Source: Rhodospirillaceae bacterium
GTDB taxonomy: Bacteria; Pseudomonadota; Alphaproteobacteria; Rhodospirillales; UBA2165
Reading direction: 5' to 3'
Assembly: GCA_018674495.1 (NCBI GenBank)
Contig: JABHAA010000067.1
Span: 1 to 56,123 of the forward strand
DNA length: 56,123 bases
The notes beneath the pieces were generated by a model. It was given only the letters and a program-made list of their open reading frames with translations, had not been told where the DNA came from and did not search any database. Both the position numbers and the translations under genes were made by a program. Below, piece after piece: positions 25,905 to 34,873 of this stretch. How positions within the stretch are numbered: the first letter of the stretch is position 1; every line of letters begins with the position of its first letter.

Positions 25905-26072
25905 ATGGCAAAATCCAGCACCTTGCTGATCAAACTGGTCAGCACCGCCGATACCGGGTTTTATTACGTGACCAAGAAAAACCCGCGCACCCAGACCGAA
26001 AAGCTGGAATTCCGCAAATATGACCCGGTGGCGCGCAAACACGTGCTGTTCAGAGAAGGCAAAATTAAGTAA
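25905..26072 (+). CDS. rpmG: 50S ribosomal protein L33
   Basis: This is a 55-residue ribosomal protein L33. The sequence reads [20 protein letters not shown] and continues with the YVTKKNPR and LEFRKYDP blocks that define bacterial L33. The zinc-binding cysteines found in some L33 forms are absent, as usual in alphaproteobacteria (C-minus type). Start is ATG at 25905, end TAA at 26070-26072. It stands alone, convergent with divK. Confidence 0.95.
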   Translation: MAKSSTLLIKLVSTADTGFYYVTKKNPRTQTEKLEFRKYDPVARKHVLFREGKIK

Positions 26073-26086
26073 GCCACGCCTGAACG

Positions 26087-26103
26087 GCGGCTGCATAAGC
26101 CGC
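26087..26103 (+). terminator. Candidate hairpin after rpmG
   Basis: GCGGCT (26087-26092) pairs perfectly with AGCCGC (26098-26103) across a five-base loop, 15 bases after the rpmG stop. No T-run follows, so intrinsic termination is only possible. A second small hairpin, GCCGG/CCGGC at 26254-26269, lies close to the divK end. The remaining bases between rpmG and divK show no gene. Confidence 0.3.
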
Positions 26104-26281
26104 ACCAATTCCCAAAATTCCCATAAAAAACCCGCCGGGCTATGCCTATGCCGGTTTACGCGCTATCGAACCGGGCACCCAGCTGGAATCGCTTACCGGC
26201 TTCAGTCAGCGTCAAAGACCCACTAAAGACGTCGATAAAAATTAATAGTTGTTGCCGGCCTGAACCGGCGGTGCCTGCAGG

Positions 26282-26647
26282 CTAGTTCAAAAAACCAGCG
26301 ACCGTTTCGAGGAATGTGGGCACGGAGATGGGTTTGGAGATGTAACCATCGCACCCGCCTTCCATGATTTTTTCCTCGTCGCCCTTCATGGCAAAGGCGG
26401 TGACCGCGATAACCGGTATCGATTTTAGATCGTCTTTCTGCTTGATCATGCGGGTAATCTCCAGCCCGGAGATTTTCGGCAGCTGAATATCCATCAAAAT
26501 CAGGTCCGGGCGATGCTCTTCGGTCATATTCATGGCCTCGGCACCATCCTTGGTCTGCAATGTCTCGTAACCATGAGCCTGAAGCAGATCGTTGAACAGC
26601 TTCATATTCAGCTCGTTATCTTCGACAATTAAAATCGTTTTCGACAT
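26282..26647 (-). CDS. divK: DivK-type single-domain response regulator
   Basis: This is a 121-residue receiver domain without output domain. It is strikingly like Caulobacter Div[31 protein letters not shown] with phosphoacceptor D53, [13 protein letters not shown], and [13 protein letters not shown] with the conserved Lys. DivK is phosphorylated by cell-cycle kinases and steers the CtrA pathway and polarity in alphaproteobacteria. No pleD follows it here, unlike the common divK-pleD order. It is preceded on the same strand by the Crp-family gene 125 bases away. Confidence 0.92.
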   Translation of the reverse strand: MSKTILIVEDNELNMKLFNDLLQAHGYETLQTKDGAEAMNMTEEHRPDLILMDIQLPKISGLEITRMIKQKDDLKSIPVIAVTAFAMKGDEEKIMEGGCDGYISKPISVPTFLETVAGFLN

Positions 26648-26772
26648 TACAAACTCCAGAAGTTCGGTTCGCGCGCCTGAACCCGTTTTAAATGGTTACA
26701 GTTCTCTCCCCACTCTATCTTAAAAGATTGGGCTTAGGCGCCCAAATTCAAGGCCTTTGTTTGGTTAATGGC

Positions 26773-27477
26773 TTAAAAACCGCGGACCTCCTCGACCATC
26801 TGCTCCAAGCGGTCAAAATCGCACACCAAAAGTGCGTCTTTTTCCCGTTTCAAGATGCCCATTTTGGTCAATTCGCTAACCACGCGGGCCACCGTTTCTC
26901 GGGTGGTGCTGGCCCGGCTGGCCATTTCACCATGCACCGGTATCGGCTGAATGGTGGCGATATTGTCTTGGCGCTCGGCGTTTCTGGCCTGGCGCAGCAA
27001 TTCTCCGTGAACTCGGTTGTTGGCGCCCAGCGTCGACAGATCGACAATGCGTTCCGTCGAGGCACGGATAATGCCGGCCATATTGGTTAAGACCCGGAGC
27101 GATAATTGGGGATAATTCAGGATCAGTTTCAAGAACCGTTCCGGCGACATTTTGGCGATGTCGGAAGCTTCGATGGCAATCACGCTCGACGACCGGGGGC
27201 GGCCATCAAAGGCGGCCAATTCGCCGAAATAGTCGCCTTCGCGCAAATCGTCGAGGGCGACCTCCTTGCCCTGCACGGTAAAATTGACGATGCGCACGCG
27301 CCCCTGGGTGATGAAGTAAACGTCCCGGGTTTCGTCCAATTGATCGAGAATCTGTTCGCCCGCCGCAAACCGGCGCCAGCGGCACGACATCTCGAAATCC
27401 CGGCGCTCGGCGTCGGTCAAGTCGGCGAGCGCGTGGATGTTCGACAAATCATGCTGCTGCGGAATCGCCAAATCCAA
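26773..27477 (-). CDS. Crp/Fnr-family transcriptional regulator (CRP-like)
   Basis: This 234-residue regulator has a cyclic-nucleotide-binding domain and a C-terminal winged helix. The nucleotide pocket signature YFGELAAFDGRPRSSSV keeps G85-E86 and R95-S96, equivalent to the cAMP-contacting residues of E. coli CRP. No FNR-type cysteine cluster is visible. The recognition helix reads STTRETVARVVSEL, with R193, E194 and R198 matching CRP's RETVxR. It should therefore bind TGTGA-N6-TCACA, and a perfect site of that form occurs at 14616-14631. Ligand binding and targets are inference. Confidence 0.88.
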   Translation of the reverse strand: MDLAIPQQHDLSNIHALADLTDAERRDFEMSCRWRRFAAGEQILDQLDETRDVYFITQGRVRIVNFTVQGKEVALDDLREGDYFGELAAFDGRPRSSSVIAIEASDIAKMSPERFLKLILNYPQLSLRVLTNMAGIIRASTERIVDLSTLGANNRVHGELLRQARNAERQDNIATIQPIPVHGEMASRASTTRETVARVVSELTKMGILKREKDALLVCDFDRLEQMVEEVRGF

Positions 27478-27500
27478 CCCCTTCTAATAAAAACACTGCT

Positions 27501-27524
27501 CCATGTTATCGCCCATGTTATCGC
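27501..27524. repeat. 12-base tandem duplication upstream of the Crp gene
   Basis: CCATGTTATCGC occurs twice in direct succession (27501-27512 and 27513-27524), followed by a partial third copy (CCCATGG). It lies in the divergent gap between the Crp-family gene and the glycosyltransferase. It could be a recent slippage duplication or a regulatory repeat. Confidence 0.6.
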
Positions 27525-27668
27525 CCCATGGGTAGAAAATCGAGCCTTTGATCCAAGCCACCAAGTAACCAAATGGTTGTTTTCACATGCTTTTTCCATA
27601 GCCGTACTTGCCCGCACCTGCCCGGCAAACTATGGTCGCGCCAGCCGAAGCGCAATGGTGCAACGAAT

Positions 27669-28646
27669 ATGAGCGAACACCAACCCGATTATCAGGCTAG
27701 CGTGATTGCCGCCGTGGTGCCGTGCTACCGGGAGCGCGCGTCGATCCTTGATGTCTTGGGCAAATTCGGCCCCGAGGTCAGCCATATCGTCGTTGTCGAT
27801 GACGCCTGCCCGGACGGTACCGGCGAGTGGGTCCGATCCGAATGCGCTGATCCCCGCGTCACGGTACTAACCCACGAAGCCAATCAGGGCGTCGGCGGCG
27901 CCACCTTGTCGGGCTACGCCAAATCCATCGAACTTGGCGCCGATATTATCGTCAAGCTGGACGGTGACGGCCAGATGAACCCGGAAATGATATCCCGGCT
28001 GGTGCGCCCGATCCTGGAGGGGCGCGCCGATTACGCCAAGGGCAACCGGTTCTTCCGGCTGCAAGGCATTTCCGGCATGCCCAAGATGCGCCTTGTGGGC
28101 AATGTGATCTTGTCCTTTGCATCCAAGGTTTCCAGCGGCTACTGGAAGATATTCGATCCCACCAATGGATTTACCGCAATCCATATAAAGGTCGCCGAAA
28201 TCCTGCCGCTGGATCAAATCGACAAGAGCTTTTTCTTCGAATCCGACATGTTGTACCACCTCAACGTCAACCGCGCCGTGGTCGCCGATGTCCCCATCGA
28301 TGCCATTTATGGGAGCGAAACCAGCCACCTGAAAATCTCCCGAATTTTGCTCCCCTTTGCCTGGAAGCATGTGAAAAATTTGGTCAAGCGATTGATAATA
28401 AACTATCTTTTTCGGGATTTCAGTTTCGCCTCGGTGCAGTTGCTGGTCGGCATGGTGCTCACCGCCTTCGGCACCATATTTGGCGGCATCAATTGGTATG
28501 CAAGCGTCAGCACCGGCATCGTCGCGGTCACCGGCGTTATTGTGCTGGCGGCCATGACCTTTTCCTTCGGCGCCATCCTGTTGCTCGGATTTCTGAACTA
28601 CGACATCCAAAACCAGCCGCAAAGCCCGCTCTATCCGGATCTCTGA
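27669..28646 (+). CDS. Family 2 glycosyltransferase with C-terminal membrane helices
   Basis: This is a 325-residue GT-A glycosyltransferase of the DPM1/polyprenyl-phosphate-sugar type. It shows VVPCYRERASI, VVDDACPDGTGEW, NQGVGGATLSGY and the DxD-like KLDGDGQMNPE, then two hydrophobic C-terminal segments (VGMVLTAFGTIFGG and VTGVIVLAAMTFSFGAILLL). This layout suggests transfer of a sugar to a polyprenyl phosphate carrier at the inner membrane. The ATG at 27669 precedes MSEHQPDYQ; an upstream in-frame ATG would add an unlikely Cys-rich lead. The acceptor and sugar are unknown. Confidence 0.85.
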   Translation: MSEHQPDYQASVIAAVVPCYRERASILDVLGKFGPEVSHIVVVDDACPDGTGEWVRSECADPRVTVLTHEANQGVGGATLSGYAKSIELGADIIVKLDGDGQMNPEMISRLVRPILEGRADYAKGNRFFRLQGISGMPKMRLVGNVILSFASKVSSGYWKIFDPTNGFTAIHIKVAEILPLDQIDKSFFFESDMLYHLNVNRAVVADVPIDAIYGSETSHLKISRILLPFAWKHVKNLVKRLIINYLFRDFSFASVQLLVGMVLTAFGTIFGGINWYASVSTGIVAVTGVIVLAAMTFSFGAILLLGFLNYDIQNQPQSPLYPDL

Positions 28647-28750
28647 TTCGGGCCCGGGCATCACAGCCAATGGGTCCTGCATATTGACTTCACGGCCAAG
28701 GCTCACCATCATTAGGTCAAGCTCAACCTTCCATGCGGAGCAACCAAAAT

Positions 28751-29356
28751 ATGCGGTCTTGCCCGATAGCTTACCTGACCTTTTTGCTGGCCGTCTTAAG
28801 CGTTGGCCTGCCTTGGTCATCGGTACCGGCATTAGCGGCGGAAGGCACCGTCAATGCGGTGTCCTACAAACAGATTCCAAGCGGGACGCCGATGGCCGTG
28901 CGGCCCTGGGATAATTCCGACGAGAACTTGGAATTGGCGAAAGAGTTTACCGCCATTCTCCTCAAGCGGGGGTTTCGCGTTGCCGAAGATGCGCCATTGG
29001 TAATTTCCTTCAGCACTCGCGATGTTTTGGGATATTGGTCCGCCGGCCAGCGCCGCCATTTGTTGGAACTTGAAGGCCACGGCGGGCGCACCGGTGGCGA
29101 GAAAGCCCGTGTTATGCTGAACCTTTATTCCAGCCAAGGCGGCGTGCTCAACAAGGGCAAGGAGCCAGGCAACGTCGTGCCGTCTAAATATAAGCTCGAA
29201 GTGACCCTCGATCAGCGCAAGGGAGAGCGATTGTGGCAGGGCGAGGCGACCGCCGCACTTCTGCGCACCGATGGGTTTTCCTTGTTGCGGGCGATGCTGC
29301 CGGCGCTGCTCAATCACATGGGCCAGACGGTACGCCGCAAAACGGTAAAATTCTGA
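28751..29356 (+). CDS. Exported protein of unknown function
   Basis: This is a 201-residue predicted secreted protein. ATG 28751 has GGAG about ten bases upstream; ATG 28733 would add six residues. A signal peptide is clear (hydrophobic core LTFLLAVLSVG, probable cleavage after PALAA). The mature part has VRPWDNSDENLELAKEFTAI and KRGFRVAEDAPLVISFS, resembling periplasmic proteins that carry a short alpha/beta domain. I do not recognise a characterised family. It sits between the glycosyltransferase and hisZ, with 125 empty bases before hisZ. Confidence 0.6.
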   Translation: MRSCPIAYLTFLLAVLSVGLPWSSVPALAAEGTVNAVSYKQIPSGTPMAVRPWDNSDENLELAKEFTAILLKRGFRVAEDAPLVISFSTRDVLGYWSAGQRRHLLELEGHGGRTGGEKARVMLNLYSSQGGVLNKGKEPGNVVPSKYKLEVTLDQRKGERLWQGEATAALLRTDGFSLLRAMLPALLNHMGQTVRRKTVKF

Positions 29357-29481
29357 CCGCACACCGAAATCGATCAAGTTCAGACTTGGAGCCCAGGCCA
29401 ATACGCGCTAAAACGGCGTTCGGTTGCGCAGATATTGCGCGTCGCGGCTGCGGAATGATCCAACGGAAATAGGCGCCTCTG

Positions 29482-30651
29482 ATGAACGGCAAAATTCACC
29501 CCGCATTGCTTCCGGCTGGATTGCAGGACACGCTGCCTCCGGACGCTGAATTCGAATCGGAGGTCACCGAAGGGCTGATCGCGGCATTCGCGGCGCACGG
29601 CTACGAGCGGGTCAAACCGCCGCTGATCGAATTTGAAGAAAACCTCATCAGCGGCAGTGGGGCTGCGACTGCGGCGCAGACCTTCCGCCTGATGGACCCG
29701 GTTTCACAGCGTATGCTTGGGCTGCGCGCCGATATGACCTTGCAGATCGCGCGCATCGCCACCACCCGTCTGGCCGATCTGCCGCGCCCGTTGCGCCTCT
29801 CTTATGCGGGACAGGTGCTGCGCGTGGTTGGATCGGCGCTGCGCCCGGAGCGGCAATTCGGTCAGGTGGGCGCCGAATTGATCGGCTCCGCGTCCTGCCG
29901 CGCCGATGCTGAGGTGATTTTGATGGCAGCTAATACCTTGAAATCACTGGGTGTATCTGGCCTGTCCATCGATTTGGGGCTGCCCCTGTTGGTGTCCGAA
30001 GCCATCAAGGCTTCTGGACCCAAGGACGAAGGCGGGATTGCTACCCTCAATGCTGCACTTGCCCAAAAAGATGCCGCTGCTATCGCCGCCATCGACGGAG
30101 TCGAGCCTGAATTGTTCGCCGCGATTTTGGATGCCGCCGGCCACGCCGAGGAGGCACTGGAGCGGCTGCGCGCCCTTAGCCTGCCGGCTGAGGCCAAAGT
30201 TCAGATCGAAAGCCAGATCGAAGGATTGGCCGAGGTGATGACAGCGATCAAGGCCGATGCGCCAGGTTTGAAACTAACCATCGATCCGGTAGAAATGCGC
30301 GGCTACGAATATCACGAGGGGGTCACCTTTTCCATTTTCGCCGTCAATCTGCGCGGCGAGCTGGGCCGCGGCGGGCGCTACCGGTCGGGGAACGGCGAGG
30401 GCGACGGCGAGCCGTCAACCGGATTTACCTTGTTCGTCGATACCCTGTTGCGAGCGCTACCGACACCGGTCCGCCGCGACAAGGTCTATTTGCCGGCTGC
30501 CGCCACTTTGGCGGATGCGATAAAATTGCGCACCGATGGATGGGCCACTATCCAGGCCATGGATGATGAAGACGGCCGCGCCGAGGCCTTGCGCCTCGGC
30601 TGCACACATATTTTCGAGGGCGGCTCCATTCATGCCCTCAAACAGGACTGA
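29482..30651 (+). CDS. hisZ: ATP phosphoribosyltransferase regulatory subunit
   Basis: HisZ is a catalytically inactive histidyl-tRNA synthetase relative that activates the short form of HisG in histidine synthesis. The 389-residue product starts LLPAGLQDTLPPDAEFE and has the class II aaRS-like core (RLMDPVSQRMLGLRADMT, SYAGQVLRVV, RQFGQVGAELIGS). It ends with the GRGGRYRSG and GFTLFVDTLLRAL blocks and lacks an anticodon-binding domain, as expected. HisZ next to purA is a recurrent alphaproteobacterial order. The matching hisG is not in the window. Confidence 0.93.
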   Translation: MNGKIHPALLPAGLQDTLPPDAEFESEVTEGLIAAFAAHGYERVKPPLIEFEENLISGSGAATAAQTFRLMDPVSQRMLGLRADMTLQIARIATTRLADLPRPLRLSYAGQVLRVVGSALRPERQFGQVGAELIGSASCRADAEVILMAANTLKSLGVSGLSIDLGLPLLVSEAIKASGPKDEGGIATLNAALAQKDAAAIAAIDGVEPELFAAILDAAGHAEEALERLRALSLPAEAKVQIESQIEGLAEVMTAIKADAPGLKLTIDPVEMRGYEYHEGVTFSIFAVNLRGELGRGGRYRSGNGEGDGEPSTGFTLFVDTLLRALPTPVRRDKVYLPAAATLADAIKLRTDGWATIQAMDDEDGRAEALRLGCTHIFEGGSIHALKQD

Positions 30652-30666
30652 TCCGGGGGTTATTTG

Positions 30667-31959
30667 ATGGCGAATGTGGTTGTTGTAGGCGCCCAATGGG
30701 GAGACGAGGGCAAGGGTAAAATCGTCGATTGGCTGTCCGAACGGGCCGACGTGGTGGTTCGTTTCCAGGGCGGCCATAACGCCGGCCACACCCTTGTCAT
30801 CGATGGTAAGACCTACAAGCTGAGCCTGTTGCCGTCGGGCATCGTTCGCGGCGGCAAGTTGAGCGTCATCGGCAATGGCGTGGTTCTGGACCCTTGGGCT
30901 TTGTTGCGGGAAATTGAAACCTTGAAGGCGCAAGGTGTTGCGGTATCGCCGGACAACCTGCTGGTGGCCGAAAACGCGGCCCTGATCCTGCCCCTGCACG
31001 GCAACCTGGACCGGGCCCGTGAAGAAGCGCTGGGCGGCAATAAAATCGGCACCACCGGGCGCGGCATCGGCCCCGCCTACGAGGACAAGGTCGGACGGCG
31101 CGCCATAAGGGTCGGTGATCTGAACGATCCGGATGTCTTGAAGACCAGGGTCGATCAAATGCTGCTTCATCATAATGCACTGCTTCGCGGTTTGGGATCG
31201 GAAGAATTCGATGCGGCGACGATCATCGAAGAGCTGATGGAAATCGCGCCCAAAATTCTTAGCTACGCGGGCACCGCGTGGCGCTGCCTGGATGATGCCA
31301 GAAAGTCCGGCAAGCGCATCCTGTTCGAAGGCGCCCAAGGCATCATGTTGGACGTTGATCACGGCACCTATCCGTTTGTCACCTCGTCTAACACGGTTGC
31401 CGCCCAGGCGGCGGTCGGCTCCGGACAAGGGCTGCGCACCGCCGATTACACATTGGGCATCACCAAGGCCTACACCACCCGCGTCGGCTCCGGGCCATTT
31501 CCCACCGAACAGGAAAACGATGTCGGCGAGCGCCTCGGCGAGCGGGGGCGCGAGTTCGGCACCGTAACCGGGCGCAAGCGGCGTTGTGGCTGGTTCGACG
31601 CGGTCATGGTCCGCCAGGCTATCAAAGTCGGTGGCATCACCGGTATTGCCCTGACCAAGTTGGACGTCCTGGACGGATTTTCGGAACTGAAAGTATGTTC
31701 CGAATACAGGATTGATGGCCAGCCCGCCGACCATTTTCCGGCATCTATAACCGGCCAGTCCAAGGTCGTGCCTGTTTACGAGACCTTCGAAGGCTGGTCC
31801 GAAAGCACTCAGGGCGCCCGCTCCTGGGCCGATTTGCCGGCAACGGCGGTCAAATATATCCGCCGTATCGAGGAACTGATCGAAGCCCCCGTGGCGCTGT
31901 TGTCGACCAGCCCCGAGCGCGAGGACACGATCTTGGTTCAGGACCCGTTCCAAGACTGA
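30667..31959 (+). CDS. purA: Adenylosuccinate synthetase
   Basis: PurA joins IMP and aspartate using GTP, the first step from IMP to AMP. The 430-residue product begins at ATG 30667 ([18 protein letters not shown], with the P-loop in [11 protein letters not shown]). It contains [12 protein letters not shown] (catalytic His), [45 protein letters not shown] and [12 protein letters not shown], all invariant PurA blocks. A TTG directly before would add one residue and is less likely. It lies 15 bases after hisZ. Confidence 0.97.
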   Translation: MANVVVVGAQWGDEGKGKIVDWLSERADVVVRFQGGHNAGHTLVIDGKTYKLSLLPSGIVRGGKLSVIGNGVVLDPWALLREIETLKAQGVAVSPDNLLVAENAALILPLHGNLDRAREEALGGNKIGTTGRGIGPAYEDKVGRRAIRVGDLNDPDVLKTRVDQMLLHHNALLRGLGSEEFDAATIIEELMEIAPKILSYAGTAWRCLDDARKSGKRILFEGAQGIMLDVDHGTYPFVTSSNTVAAQAAVGSGQGLRTADYTLGITKAYTTRVGSGPFPTEQENDVGERLGERGREFGTVTGRKRRCGWFDAVMVRQAIKVGGITGIALTKLDVLDGFSELKVCSEYRIDGQPADHFPASITGQSKVVPVYETFEGWSESTQGARSWADLPATAVKYIRRIEELIEAPVALLSTSPEREDTILVQDPFQD

Positions 31960-31995
31960 TTTTTTATGAAAAACGGCTTTATCCTGTTATTAAGG

Positions 31996-32025
31996 TTGTT
32001 GCCTTTAAAAATAGGGCACTATACC
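31996..32025 (+). promoter_or_regulatory. Possible promoter of the pseudokinase gene
   Basis: TTGTTG (31996-32001) and TATACC (32020-32025) are 18 bases apart and lie 40 bases before the ATG at 32065, in the 105-base gap after purA. The pair resembles a sigma-70 promoter. A GAGGT ribosome site follows just ahead of the ATG. Confidence 0.35.
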
Positions 32026-32064
32026 CGAAGAGGGCATACCGCCGTCATTCGATGAAGAGGTCCC

Positions 32065-34275
32065 ATGGCCGAAGCAACGCCGGAACTGGATACCGTGGCT
32101 GCTGATACGGACGCCGCGCCGGAGCCGCCGGCCGAAGCCGGGCCGGAACCACAGGGCGCGAACGGGGACGTAAACGGTGGCGCGGACGATGCGGGTGAAA
32201 ACGCCGAGCCGGAAGCAGCACTTACCGGCGACGGGCTGGTCACGCCCCTAATATCCACGAACGAATTCACCACGGAAGTCTCCTTTCCCGGCGAGCCGGT
32301 GGTCATCAACGAACGCTTTGAAGTATTCCCCGCTAGGCCTTTGCCGGAAATGAATTCGCCTTCGGCCCGCGCTTTCGAGGCCGAAGACCGCCTGCAGCCT
32401 GCAAACCCGGTATTCGCACTGGTCTGCATGCCCGAAATTCCGGCCCGCCAGAACGTCATCAATTCAATCGCCGGCGACGATTTACAAGGCATCATCAAAT
32501 TGCACGATGCTGGTACCGTCGAATGGGCGTCGCTGAACCGCTGGTGCCAGGTTTTGATCCTCGAGCGGCCGCTCGGCGGGCGGGTGACGGACGCGTTGCA
32601 ATCAAACATCGAAGAGTTTCAGAAGGCGGATATCGTCCGCGAGGTTCTTCAACAGGGCATGGAAGCCCTGCAATATCTGCAAATACGCGGCCATGTGCAT
32701 CGCGCCCTGCGCCCCGACAATCTGTTCTTCCGAGACGCCGAAAAAGAAGACATCATCTTTGGCGAATTCATGAGCGCCCCGCCCGGCTTTGATCAGCCAA
32801 TTGCGTTCGAGACGCCGGAGCGAGCCATGGCATCGCCGGGCGGACGCGGATACGGCGATAGCTCCGACGATAACTATGCCCTCGGCGCCACCGTCGGCTT
32901 TCTTCTTCAGACCAGCAGTCCGGTCGCCGGAATGAACGCCGAACAGATCATTCATTCGAAAATAACCCGGTCTTCCTATCAGACCATCGTCGGTGCCAAC
33001 CTGCTGACGGCAACTTTGGTCGAGCCGTTGCGCGGCTTGTTGGAAGATGACGCCCATCAACGCTGGGACTTTGACAATTACGAAATGTGGACCAACGGGC
33101 AGCGCGTTCCAGCCGCACAGAGCTCGGCGCGGCAACGCTCTCCCCGGGCCCTGAAGTTTGGCCCGTATGAGCATACCGGGCCCCGAAGCCTCGCCTATGC
33201 GATGTCTTTGCGTCCCGATACTTCGATCAAGCTGGTCCGCGACGGGACGTTGGAAACCTGGCTGGCGCGCGGTATCGAAGACCAGGAATTGGCCGACTTG
33301 GTTACCGGCGCGATTGCCGCCTCCAAGGCGAAAGAGGATGAAACCCGAGATGCCGATTCGATCCTGATGACGCAGATCCTGTTGCTTATGGATCCTTTGA
33401 GCCCGGTCCAGTATAAGGGCGCCCATTTTATGACAGACGGATTTGGCAGCGCCCTCGCCACGGAAACCATCCGCGGCGGGAATGTGAAGGATCTGGCCGA
33501 GGCAGTGGCGCACCAGCTACCGACCAAATCTCTCGAATTGCAGGTGGGCGGGCTGGCCGCGTCGATATCGGACGACCAATTGTTTCAGGAATTGCGCCTG
33601 CATCTTCAGAGAACCGAGCCCGGCTACGGCGTGGAACGGTGTCTGTATGTCGCCAATCCAAACCTGCCCTGCCGGAGCCCGCTTCTTGGAGGGCGCTATA
33701 TCGACCATATCGAGGATATTCTGCCCGCCTTGAACGAGGCCGAGGCGGACGCCGACGCCAAGCAGCGCCCCTACGACCGCCATTTGGCGGCCTTCCTGGG
33801 CAGCCATTTCAGTGAAGACCTGGACGGCTTTCTGGATGAAGCGGATAGTCCCGATGACGCGGCTGCGGTCCTGACCATCTTGAAAATGTACGCCCGGATT
33901 CAAGCGGTGTTGCAGCTTCCCGAAATGGTTGGCCTTGCCAAATGGCTTGGCGGGCTAATGGGGCCAGTGATCCGCCAATATAAAAGCCGGGCGACACGGC
34001 GATTGTTGGAGGCGGAAGTGCCGAAACTGGTGCGCATCGGCTGGCTCGCGGACCTGCTTGGATTGATGAACAACACCGATGCGCGGCTGCGCGATGCCAG
34101 CGACTATGCCGACGCTCAGAATGCCTTTCGCGAAGCCGACGACGAAATAGAGCGTATTGAAGCGAATTCCGATCCCAATTCGGACGCAGTTCAGCGCGGC
34201 TCCAAGCAAACGGCGGCGGTCATATCGATTATCATCATGTGCATCCTGGTTACCATGATGATCCTGACCAACTGA
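32065..34275 (+). CDS. Protein kinase-like (pseudokinase) tail-anchored membrane protein
   Basis: This is a 736-residue protein. Residues 1-60 are an acidic Ala/Pro/Glu low-complexity lead. Residues about 80-350 resemble a Hanks-type kinase. The catalytic loop HRDLKPDN appears as H212-R-A-L-R-P-D-N219, so the catalytic Asp is Ala; the DFG region reads IIFGEFMS, without Asp. ETPERA (249-254) and SSDDNYALGATVGFLL match the APE and helix F regions. Catalysis is therefore unlikely. The rest is mainly helical and ends in a hydrophobic segment (about 714-734), a likely tail anchor, so the bulk faces the cytoplasm. The following gene encodes a small membrane protein 44 bases on, a possible partner. 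Function is unknown. Confidence 0.75.
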   Translation: MAEATPELDTVAADTDAAPEPPAEAGPEPQGANGDVNGGADDAGENAEPEAALTGDGLVTPLISTNEFTTEVSFPGEPVVINERFEVFPARPLPEMNSPSARAFEAEDRLQPANPVFALVCMPEIPARQNVINSIAGDDLQGIIKLHDAGTVEWASLNRWCQVLILERPLGGRVTDALQSNIEEFQKADIVREVLQQGMEALQYLQIRGHVHRALRPDNLFFRDAEKEDIIFGEFMSAPPGFDQPIAFETPERAMASPGGRGYGDSSDDNYALGATVGFLLQTSSPVAGMNAEQIIHSKITRSSYQTIVGANLLTATLVEPLRGLLEDDAHQRWDFDNYEMWTNGQRVPAAQSSARQRSPRALKFGPYEHTGPRSLAYAMSLRPDTSIKLVRDGTLETWLARGIEDQELADLVTGAIAASKAKEDETRDADSILMTQILLLMDPLSPVQYKGAHFMTDGFGSALATETIRGGNVKDLAEAVAHQLPTKSLELQVGGLAASISDDQLFQELRLHLQRTEPGYGVERCLYVANPNLPCRSPLLGGRYIDHIEDILPALNEAEADADAKQRPYDRHLAAFLGSHFSEDLDGFLDEADSPDDAAAVLTILKMYARIQAVLQLPEMVGLAKWLGGLMGPVIRQYKSRATRRLLEAEVPKLVRIGWLADLLGLMNNTDARLRDASDYADAQNAFREADDEIERIEANSDPNSDAVQRGSKQTAAVISIIIMCILVTMMILTN

Positions 34276-34319
34276 CAATGAAAAACTGACAATGGCAAAC
34301 GGACTATAGCGGGCAGATC

Positions 34320-34820
34320 ATGGCGGAAGAACCGGTAGCGGCTAAAAAAGGGGCATCGTTCAAGCCGATACTGTGGGGCTTCATGTTCACGGTCGCCATG
34401 GTTTCGTTCCCGGGTCTGGTTCTCTTGGTTGTCGTCGGCTTAGTGCCCACGTTCGTCGCCTTCATGGTCGACAAGGCGCCAAAGAAATATTTGGCATTTT
34501 GCGTTGCCGGCATGAATTTGTCTGGCGTTTTTCCGGCGATGATAGATCTGTGGCAGGGTGCCAATGATATCAAGGCGGCGGTGAACATCATCACCAACGT
34601 CTTCGAATTAACCGTGATGTATGCCGCCGCCGCCTTTGGCTGGTTGATCTATATGGCCATACCGCCGGTTGTCGCGGCGCTGATGGCGGTCGCCGCCCAG
34701 CAGCGCATCATGCAGCTGCGGGCCAGCCAGCGCGAAATGATCAACGAATGGGGCCAGGATATCGCTCAGGGCTACGGCGGCGCCACAATTGAAACTGGCG
34801 GGAAACCAACGGACGGTTAA
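34320..34820 (+). CDS. Small multi-pass membrane protein, unknown
   Basis: This 166-residue membrane protein has about three or four hydrophobic stretches: WGFMFTVAMVSFPGLVLLVV continuing through VGLVPTFVAFM, KYLAFCVAGMNLSGVF, and LTVMYAAAAFGWLIYMAI onward. It ends with a hydrophilic tail of about 40 residues (RASQREMINEWGQDIAQ). It follows the pseudokinase gene closely and is presumably co-transcribed. I do not recognise a characterised family; partnership with the pseudokinase is inferred from position only. Confidence 0.65.
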   Translation: MAEEPVAAKKGASFKPILWGFMFTVAMVSFPGLVLLVVVGLVPTFVAFMVDKAPKKYLAFCVAGMNLSGVFPAMIDLWQGANDIKAAVNIITNVFELTVMYAAAAFGWLIYMAIPPVVAALMAVAAQQRIMQLRASQREMINEWGQDIAQGYGGATIETGGKPTDG

Positions 34821-34873
34821 CATCCAAGAAGGTTCCCCGCCAATTCAAGGGCGGAAATTATGGCCGTTAGGTA

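Noticed and set aside
30457..31953. 498-codon open frame antisense to hisZ/purA
   Set aside because: It lies entirely opposite conserved purA and the hisZ end, and has a composition typical of antisense frames in GC-rich genes. No family match is recognisable.
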